A DNA stretch of 6,238 bases. Origin: Bacteroidota bacterium (GTDB taxonomy: Bacteria; Bacteroidota; Bacteroidia; NS11-12g; UBA955). The DNA lies in assembly GCA_947460045.1 (NCBI GenBank), contig CANHGC010000104.1, positions 1 to 6,238 of the forward strand, read 5' to 3'. Under the pieces are notes generated by a model that was not told the DNA's origin, ran no database searches, and saw only the letters and a program-made list of their open reading frames with translations. Made by a program: the position numbers and the translations under genes. Below are positions 1-4,832 of the stretch, in pieces (positions within the stretch are counted from its first letter, which is position 1; each line of letters starts with the position of its first letter).

Positions 1-1
1 C

Positions 2-1237
2 GATGGTTTGTCTGTAAAAGAAGCAATACAAGCCGCCATTGCCAAAATAGAAAAAGCCGGCTGGGGACAGCCCAAAGTAAACTATAAACTCCGCGAAGCA
101 GGTTTTGGCCGCCAACGTTATTGGGGCGAACCATTCCCCATCACTTTCAACCACGAAGGCATCCCACAACTCGAAACAACGCTGCCAGTAGAATTACCCC
201 AAGTAGAAAGCTACAAACCCTCTGGAAACGGAGAAAGCCCGCTATCGGCAGTAACCGAATGGGTCAATACATCCCAAGGCAAACGAGAAACAGACACCAT
301 GCCAGGCTGGGCAGGCAGCAGTTGGTATTTCCTTCGCTATACAGACCCCAACAACCACACAGACTTCGCGTCGGCCGAAGCCCTCAGTTATTGGAAACAA
401 GTCGACCTCTACGTGGGTGGATCTGAACACGCCACCGGTCACCTTTTGTACAGTCGCTTCTGGACCAAATTCCTCTTCGATTTGGGTTATATTCCGTTCG
501 ATGAACCCTTCCAAAGATTGGTCAATCAAGGCATGATCATGGGCGAAGACGGTCAAAAAATGAGCAAACGTTGGGGCAATGTTGTAAACCCCGATGATGT
601 TTGCGCACAATACGGTGCAGATACATTGAGAATGTACGAAATGTTCCTAGGTCCACTCACCGATTCAAAACCTTGGAATACCAATGGCATTGAAGGTGTA
701 AGTAGATTTTTCGGGAAGTTTTGGCGCTTGTTCTACGAAGGTGAAACCTGGGCAGTGAATCAGGAAAAAGCCTCGCCAGAAGAACTGAAAATCCTTCATA
801 AAACCATCAAAAAAATCACCGAAGACATTGAAAGCATGAGCTTCAATACCTCCGTTTCTGCTTTCATGGTGGCCACAAATGAATTAGGTACACTGAAGTG
901 CCGCAAACGAGAAATCCTCGAACCCATTTTGATTCTTCTTGCGCCCTTTGCGCCCCACATCACAGAAGAATTGTGGCACCAATTGGGCAACACCGAAAGC
1001 ATCCATATCGCCACCTGGCCCACACATGACCCATCGTTATTGATCGAAAACTCCTTCAATTACCCCATCAGCATCAACGGCAAAACACGGGCTCAAATCG
1101 AATTCAACCTAACAGCCACCGAAGAAGAAATCAAACAAACGGTGCTCAATCACGAATTGGTCATCAAATGGATGGAAGACAAACCCCTCAAGAAATTCAT
1201 TCTTGTGAAGGGCAGAATCGTAAACGTGGTGGTTTAA
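2..1237 (+). CDS. leuS: Leucyl-tRNA synthetase, C-terminal 411 residues (5' end outside window)
   Basis: Class I aminoacyl-tRNA synthetase that charges tRNA-Leu with leucine in the cytoplasm. The frame is open from base 2; the first codons (Asp-Gly-Leu) are internal, so the TTG at 8 is not a start. Visible landmarks are the post-editing segment with RQRYWGEPFPI (about bases 107-142), the catalytic-domain stretch MPGWAGSSWYFLRY (about 299-340), GGSEHATGHLLYSRFW (about 416-463), the KMSKS-loop variant KMSKR (557-571) and the anticodon-binding helical domain with KREILEP and LAPFAPHITEELW (about 900-975). The C-terminal domain ends in KKFILVKGRIVNVVV, as expected for bacterial LeuRS. The HIGH motif and most of the editing domain must lie upstream. 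The fifth KMSKS residue is Arg, but the catalytic second Lys is kept. The linker before KMSKR is short, without the long insertion I recall from Bacteroides and Flavobacterium enzymes. The stop overlaps the stop of the opposing S4 gene. Confidence 0.97.
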   Translation, partial: DGLSVKEAIQAAIAKIEKAGWGQPKVNYKLREAGFGRQRYWGEPFPITFNHEGIPQLETTLPVELPQVESYKPSGNGESPLSAVTEWVNTSQGKRETDTMPGWAGSSWYFLRYTDPNNHTDFASAEALSYWKQVDLYVGGSEHATGHLLYSRFWTKFLFDLGYIPFDEPFQRLVNQGMIMGEDGQKMSKRWGNVVNPDDVCAQYGADTLRMYEMFLGPLTDSKPWNTNGIEGVSRFFGKFWRLFYEGETWAVNQEKASPEELKILHKTIKKITEDIESMSFNTSVSAFMVATNELGTLKCRKREILEPILILLAPFAPHITEELWHQLGNTESIHIATWPTHDPSLLIENSFNYPISINGKTRAQIEFNLTATEEEIKQTVLNHELVIKWMEDKPLKKFILVKGRIVNVVV

Positions 1238-1461
1238 ACCTCCGAAGGTGATGTTGCTTTAACCACCGCCAACTGACCCTCAAACTCAATCACAGCGCCG
1301 GGGTACAACTTATTTCGCTTGCGAAATTCTTGTACTCCATCCACCACAACCATGCCCTCGGTGATCACATCATTGGCCATCGCCCCGCTCTCTACCCAAC
1401 CCAATAATTTTAGGGCCTGATTCAGTTGAATAAAAGGTGTGTGAATGGATATTTCCTCCAT
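1234..1461 (-). CDS. Small S4-domain RNA-binding protein (YbcJ-like)
   Basis: A 75-residue protein that is essentially one S4 RNA-binding domain, like the stand-alone YbcJ family (about 70 residues). The S4 pattern is clear: IQLNQALKLLGWVESG (residues 11-26), then ITEGMVVVDGVQEFRKRNKL (33-52), matching the family's 'G.V.VNG..E.R..KL' core, then PGAVIEFEGQLAVV (54-67). Where relatives often have Lys after 'GGEA', this one has Asn30. The basic RKRNK patch is the likely RNA contact. YbcJ-type proteins are thought to bind structured RNA, but a precise role is not known to me. Its ATG shares one base with the iscA stop (TAATG), which suggests translational coupling and membership of the iron-sulfur operon. 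Its stop overlaps the leuS stop on the other strand. The family call is firm; the function is open. Confidence 0.9.
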   Translation of the reverse strand: MEEISIHTPFIQLNQALKLLGWVESGAMANDVITEGMVVVDGVQEFRKRNKLYPGAVIEFEGQLAVVKATSPSEV

Positions 1462-1808
1462 TAGATTGAGAAACTCTCACCACATCCGCAGGTGCGTGAT
1501 GCATTGGGATTGATAAAATTGAATCCCTTGCCATTCAATCCGTCAGAAAAATCCAATTCTGTGCCACACAAGTATAAAAAACTCTTCATGTCGCACACAA
1601 TCTTCAATCTTTCATCCCCAAATTGCATGTCGCCAGGCTTATCCTCATTGTCGAAATCCAACTCATAAGTTAAACCCGAACAACCGCCACCCTTGACACC
1701 CACACGCAGAAAATATTCCGCAGCAGAAATGTTCGATTCACGCATCAAATCATAGGCCTTGTCCAAAGCCTTGTCCGTAATGGTGATTTCATTGCCCTGG
1801 GCGATCAT
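1461..1808 (-). CDS. iscA: A-type iron-sulfur carrier protein (IscA/HesB/ErpA family)
   Basis: A 115-residue A-type carrier that takes Fe-S clusters, or iron, from the scaffold and passes them to target apoproteins in the cytoplasm. The three family cysteines are present: Cys43 in GGGCSGLTYEL, and Cys107 and Cys109 in the C-terminal TCGCGESF. The body follows the family: ITDKALDKAYDLM at the start, LRVGVKGGGCSG, and SDGLNGKGFNFINPNA before the Cys pair. Three further cysteines (Cys72, Cys81 and neighbourhood) are not obvious cluster ligands. Length fits the usual 105-120. It starts 12 bases after the iscU stop and overlaps the next gene by one base, so it is the middle of a tight iscU-iscA-S4 unit. 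IscA, ErpA and SufA cannot be told apart with certainty from sequence alone; context with iscS and iscU favours IscA. Confidence 0.95.
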   Translation of the reverse strand: MIAQGNEITITDKALDKAYDLMRESNISAAEYFLRVGVKGGGCSGLTYELDFDNEDKPGDMQFGDERLKIVCDMKSFLYLCGTELDFSDGLNGKGFNFINPNASRTCGCGESFSI

Positions 1809-1820
1809 GATTCAGATGAA

Positions 1821-2237
1821 TTAGAAATGGGTTTTTTCGCTCTCAATGGGCTCTAAACCATTCTTCGCGCGGTAATCGTTGATAGCAGAACGAATGGCAT
1901 CCTCAGCCAATACCGAACAGTGAATTTTCACCGGTGGCAATGCCAACTCTTCCACGATTTCCATATTATCGATACTCAATGCTTCATCAATCGACTTTCC
2001 CTTCAACCACTCAGTAGCCAAAGAAGAAGAAGCGATGGCAGAACCACAGCCAAAAGTCTTGAATTTTGCGTCCTCAATGATACCAGTTTCGTGGTTCACT
2101 TCGATTTGCAATCGCATTACGTCTCCACACTCAGGCGCGCCCACCAAACCAGTGCCTACATTGGTTTTTGATTTATCCAAAGTGCCAATGTTTCTTGGGT
2201 TGGTATAATGATCTACTACTTTATCTGAATATGCCAT
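1821..2237 (-). CDS. iscU: Iron-sulfur cluster scaffold protein IscU
   Basis: A 138-residue scaffold on which a [2Fe-2S] cluster is built from iron and the sulfur supplied by IscS. All signature elements are visible: the N-terminal YSDKVVDHYTNPRNIG, Cys37 and Asp39 in GAPECGDVMRLQI, Cys64 in KFKTFGCGSAIASSS, and Cys107 in VKIHCSVLAEDAI. The LPPVK motif at 100-104 is the site that the chaperone HscA recognises in known IscU proteins, which suggests an HscA/HscB pair elsewhere in this genome. The length is close to the usual 128 plus a short C-terminal tail (GLEPIESEKTHF). This is the IscU type rather than SufU, because it lacks the SufU insertion and has LPPVK. It lies 52 bases after iscS, with its own promoter-like sequence in that gap, and 12 bases before iscA. 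Confidence 0.98.
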   Translation of the reverse strand: MAYSDKVVDHYTNPRNIGTLDKSKTNVGTGLVGAPECGDVMRLQIEVNHETGIIEDAKFKTFGCGSAIASSSLATEWLKGKSIDEALSIDNMEIVEELALPPVKIHCSVLAEDAIRSAINDYRAKNGLEPIESEKTHF

Positions 2238-2252
2238 GATTTTTTTCTTTTA

Positions 2253-2283
2253 CAAATTTACAATTTAGAACGATTCTGAACAA
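2253..2283 (-). promoter_or_regulatory. Putative Bacteroidota-type promoter before iscU
   Basis: Reading the minus strand, TTG (2283-2281) is followed after 20 bases by TAAATTTG (2260-2253), an exact match to the Bacteroidota -7 element TAnnTTTG with the usual -33 TTG. Transcription would begin near 2248, about 10 bases before the iscU ATG at 2237. The site sits in the AT-rich 52-base iscS-iscU gap. It would let iscU-iscA-S4 be transcribed apart from iscS. The match is seen; activity is inferred. Confidence 0.5.
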
Positions 2284-2289
2284 GAACTA

Positions 2290-3504
2290 TTAATGCTCAC
2301 TCCACTCAATCGATTTGAGGTCGATGCCCTCTTTGAACATCTCCCACAAAGGACTCATATCGCGCAGTTTGTTCACCGCTTCAGACACCAATTTAATGGT
2401 ATAATCAATCTCCGCATCCGTGGTGAACCTACCCAATCCAAAACGCAACGAACTGTGCGCCAACTCATCGTCCAATCCCAAACTCTTCAATACATAGCTG
2501 GGCTCCAATGAGGCCGATGTACAAGCAGATCCGCTCGATACAGCCACGTCCTTGATTCCCATCATCAAACCTTCTCCCTCAACATATTTAAAACTGATGT
2601 TCGAGGTATGTGGCAAACGATGTTCCTTATTTCCGTTCAAATAACTTTCTTCCAATTTCAACAATTCGGTTTCCAAACGATCACGCATCACCATCAATCG
2701 CGCCGATTCCTCAGCCATTTCCAATCTAGCAATCTCGCAGGCCTTACCAAATCCAACAATACCAGGGACGTTCAAAGTACCACTGCGCATTCCGCGCTCG
2801 TGACCACCACCATCCATCTGGGCAGTTACCTTTACCCTTGGATTCTTCCTGCGAACATACAATGCACCTACGCCCTTCGGACCGTACATCTTGTGCGCTG
2901 TAAAACTCATCAAATCAATGTGATCAGCCAATACGTCTACAGGAATCTTGCCCACCGCTTGGGTTGCATCTGTATGAAACAATACGCCACGCTCTTTACA
3001 CAATGCACCAATTTCACGAATGGGCTGTAAAACACCCAACTCGTTGTTGCCATACATCACCGTTACCAAAATGGTGTTGGGCTTAATCGCTGCAGCAATG
3101 GCATCCACCGAAATCAATCCATCTTCAGCAACAGACAAATAGGTTATCTCAGCACCCATCTTCTCCAAATGCTTGCAAGTATCTAAAACCGCCTTGTGCT
3201 CAGTGGATAAGGTAATGATGTGATTTCCCTTGCTTGCATACATCTCAAAAACACCCTTGATCGCCAAGTTGTTACTTTCTGTAGCACCACTGGTAAAAAT
3301 GATCTCTTTTTCACTGCTTCCGATCAATGCTGCAATCTGCTCACGGGCATAATCTACCGCTTCCTCAGATTTCCATCCAAAGGGGTGACTTTTACTCGCA
3401 GCGTTTCCATAAGCTTCCAAAAAATAAGGGGTCATGGCCTCAAAAACACGGGGATCAACCTGTGTAGTGGCATTGTTGTCGAGGTATATGGGCAATTTTA
3501 ACAT
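2290..3504 (-). CDS. iscS: Cysteine desulfurase IscS
   Basis: A 404-residue PLP enzyme (class V aminotransferase fold) that turns L-cysteine into alanine and leaves a persulfide, used for Fe-S clusters through IscU and often for tRNA thiolation. The N-terminus [15 protein letters not shown] is typical. Further marks are [10 protein letters not shown] (70-79), His103 in STEHKAV, Asp179 and Gln182 in [14 protein letters not shown], the PLP Schiff-base Lys205 in [14 protein letters not shown], Arg240 near [16 protein letters not shown], and the active-site Cys328 in [17 protein letters not shown]. The long mobile-loop region around Cys328 and the length of 404 make it group I (IscS/NifS) rather than SufS. 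The C-terminal tail carries the residues that contact IscU in known enzymes. It is first in the cluster, divergent from the epimerase gene. Confidence 0.98.
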   Translation of the reverse strand: MLKLPIYLDNNATTQVDPRVFEAMTPYFLEAYGNAASKSHPFGWKSEEAVDYAREQIAALIGSSEKEIIFTSGATESNNLAIKGVFEMYASKGNHIITLSTEHKAVLDTCKHLEKMGAEITYLSVAEDGLISVDAIAAAIKPNTILVTVMYGNNELGVLQPIREIGALCKERGVLFHTDATQAVGKIPVDVLADHIDLMSFTAHKMYGPKGVGALYVRRKNPRVKVTAQMDGGGHERGMRSGTLNVPGIVGFGKACEIARLEMAEESARLMVMRDRLETELLKLEESYLNGNKEHRLPHTSNISFKYVEGEGLMMGIKDVAVSSGSACTSASLEPSYVLKSLGLDDELAHSSLRFGLGRFTTDAEIDYTIKLVSEAVNKLRDMSPLWEMFKEGIDLKSIEWSEH

Positions 3505-3538
3505 GGCTTTGTTTATTATTTAGAGTGTTTCTAAACTG

Positions 3539-3546
3539 CAAAATTA
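3539..3546 (-). promoter_or_regulatory. Possible -7 promoter element for iscS
   Basis: On the minus strand this reads TAATTTTG, an exact fit to TAnnTTTG, about 35 bases before the iscS ATG, which would give a leader of roughly 30 bases. No TTG is seen at the expected -33 distance, so the assignment is weaker than for iscU and may need an activator or be chance. Confidence 0.35.
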
Positions 3547-3550
3547 ACGC

Positions 3551-3564
3551 ATCTGCGCTCAGAT
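3551..3564. promoter_or_regulatory. Small palindrome (possible operator) upstream of iscS
   Basis: ATCTG-CGCT-CAGAT is a perfect 5-base inverted repeat around a 4-base centre. It sits just upstream of the possible iscS -7 element, where the -33 region would be, and in the shared region with the epimerase gene. That placement would suit a repressor or activator site. It does not resemble the E. coli IscR sites I know. A match this short can arise by chance. Confidence 0.22.
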
Positions 3565-3619
3565 TGTTTCGGTATTTCTAGTTTCTGCGAAAAGAATGTT
3601 CTTTGTAGTGAATTTTTCC

Positions 3620-4024
3620 ATGAAAAAACTTGAACACATCGGCATCGCCGTAGCCAATCTCGAAGCCTCCGAGGCACTGTTTACCCAATTGCTAGGCATC
3701 GAACCATACAAAAGAGAAACCGTTGAAAGCGAAAATGTAATCACCTCATTTTTTCAAATTGGCGATGTAAAAATTGAACTACTCGCTGCAAGCAACCCAA
3801 ACAGTACCATCGCCAAATTCATCGAAAAAAAGGGCGAAGGCCTGCATCACCTGGCCTTTGAAGTGGAAAACATCGAAGAAGAAATAGAGAAAAAAACCAA
3901 CCTGGGCTTTGAACTCATTCACACCAAACCCAAAGACGGTGCCGATGGAAAAATCATCGCCTTCTTGCACCCAAAATCCACCAACAGCGTACTCACAGAA
4001 ATGTGTCAGACCGTGGTTAAATAA
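3620..4024 (+). CDS. mce: Methylmalonyl-CoA epimerase
   Basis: A 134-residue VOC (glyoxalase/dioxygenase fold) enzyme that interconverts (R)- and (S)-methylmalonyl-CoA, linking methylmalonyl-CoA mutase to propionyl-CoA metabolism in the cytoplasm. It starts MKKLEHIGIAVANLEAS, the usual family N-terminus; the in-frame ATG at 3596 would add eight residues with no family support, so 3620 is chosen. Likely metal ligands are His6 (EHIGIAV), Glu53 (KIELL), His77 (GLHHLAFEV) and Glu127 (LTEMCQ), by alignment from memory with VOC enzymes. Other hallmarks are VITSFFQIGD (40-49) and FLHPKSTNSVL (115-125). Length fits the family's 130-145. No mutase gene is in view; in many Bacteroidota the epimerase gene stands alone. 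Its last 19 bases overlap the opposing exporter gene. Confidence 0.95.
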   Translation: MKKLEHIGIAVANLEASEALFTQLLGIEPYKRETVESENVITSFFQIGDVKIELLAASNPNSTIAKFIEKKGEGLHHLAFEVENIEEEIEKKTNLGFELIHTKPKDGADGKIIAFLHPKSTNSVLTEMCQTVVK

Positions 4025-4617
4025 ATCCCCATGCCAAAAAATAACAGCGCCAAAAACAGGTCAATTTGCTTGATCCTTCGCTCTGTTAAATAATTTTTGA
4101 TTTTGCCGGATCCCCAAGCCACCCCAATTTCAGTGACAAAAACCGTTGCCAGCGCCGCAACGCCAAATATCCACTTGCCAGAATAATTAAAATCGGCCGC
4201 AGGTGGTAAACTGTATAAACTCAACCACCAGGCAATGTTCACTGGGTTCACGATGTTGATGGCGAAAGATTTCAATGCCAACTGCCAATCTTTCATTAAC
4301 AACAAACGATCGTCTATACCCTGCTTCTTTGCCTTGTGATGGTGCATCAAATGTTGAATGCCCAACCCAAAAAAGACCACGCCGCCAACCGCAGCAATTG
4401 TGCCCCTGTATTCGGTTAAATACTCCGTAATCGCCTCCGAAAAATGCAAGGCAACCGCAACGTAAATTAAGTCGCCCAAAATAACACCGATTGATAGCGG
4501 CAAACCCTTCCGCCAACCCCCAACCAAACCCGCTTGAATCAATAAAAAGAACACCGCACCCAGAGAAATGCTCATCACAAAGCCCGTTCCAATGCCAAAT
4601 ATGATGGGTGCCAACAT
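4006..4617 (-). CDS. LysE/RhtB-family membrane exporter
   Basis: A 203-residue inner-membrane protein of the LysE superfamily, whose members export amino acids such as lysine, threonine or homoserine lactone. Six hydrophobic segments can be drawn at about residues 3-30, 40-60, 72-90, 112-137, 150-170 and 184-202. The positively charged loop (HHHKAKKQG, 93-100) lies between segments 3 and 4. Family marks are the small-residue, Gly-rich first helix (FGIGTGFVMSISLGAVFFLLIQ), GVILGD (44-49) and NPVNIAWW (124-131). The usual 'GP' after the first helix is Gly20-Ala21 here, so the proline is missing. The ATG is the first start after an in-frame TAA upstream, and AAAAAAGG precedes it directly. Substrate cannot be told from sequence. 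The gene ends inside the epimerase gene on the opposite strand. Confidence 0.9.
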   Translation of the reverse strand: MLAPIIFGIGTGFVMSISLGAVFFLLIQAGLVGGWRKGLPLSIGVILGDLIYVAVALHFSEAITEYLTEYRGTIAAVGGVVFFGLGIQHLMHHHKAKKQGIDDRLLLMKDWQLALKSFAINIVNPVNIAWWLSLYSLPPAADFNYSGKWIFGVAALATVFVTEIGVAWGSGKIKNYLTERRIKQIDLFLALLFFGMGIYLTTV

Positions 4618-4832
4618 CCTTTTTTCTGTTTTTTGGGTGAATTATCTTCGGTTTCGAAGGAAAGTCTTCCCCCATGGCCGCAAATCGCTTGCAATTTAAT
4701 CACAGCCCTCAGATTTTTTCTCAATAAAATTAAGCCCTGCCAAAGCATACCAAAAAGTATGTGTAAAAGTTGGGGAAGATGCGCGCCTCCATTCAGATTG
4801 AGCACCCCCAATACCAACGTAAATTTGAATCA
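4618..4832. other. Divergent intergenic region between exporter and TPR genes
   Basis: This stretch of 215 bases separates two divergent genes. It holds the TPR gene promoter at its right end. A small inverted repeat, CTTCG-GTTT-CGAAG (4646-4659), lies 29 bases before the exporter start. Short open frames here have no protein-like character. I find no TAnnTTTG match on the minus strand for the exporter, and no RNA gene. Confidence 0.6.
4798..4827 (+). promoter_or_regulatory. Putative Bacteroidota-type promoter of the TPR gene
   Basis: TTG (4798-4800) and TAAATTTG (4820-4827) are separated by 19 bases, matching both the -33 and -7 elements of the Bacteroidota housekeeping promoter. The -7 element ends only 5 bases before the ATG at 4833, so transcription should begin at or within a base or two of the start codon, giving a leaderless or nearly leaderless mRNA. 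The match is seen; the start of transcription is inferred. Confidence 0.5.

Noticed and set aside
242..610. 122-residue minus-strand frame inside leuS
   Set aside because: Shadow of the leuS reading frame, with no domain features. The plus-strand LeuRS motifs are unambiguous.
2608..3030. 140-residue plus-strand frame inside iscS
   Set aside because: Antisense shadow of iscS, rich in residues typical of reverse-frame translation and without any motif.
3596..3619. Upstream ATG extending the epimerase by eight residues
   Set aside because: The extension (MFFVVNFS) has no counterpart in the family, while MKKLEHIGIAV from 3620 is the typical N-terminus.
4646..4659. CTTCG-GTTT-CGAAG hairpin as a terminator
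   Set aside because: The stem is only 5 pairs, no T-run follows on either strand in the right place, and no gene ends nearby.
4575..4817. 80-residue open frame on the minus strand across the exporter start
   Set aside because: It overlaps the exporter N-terminus in another frame, has no recognisable domain and an unnatural composition, and would cover the TPR promoter region.
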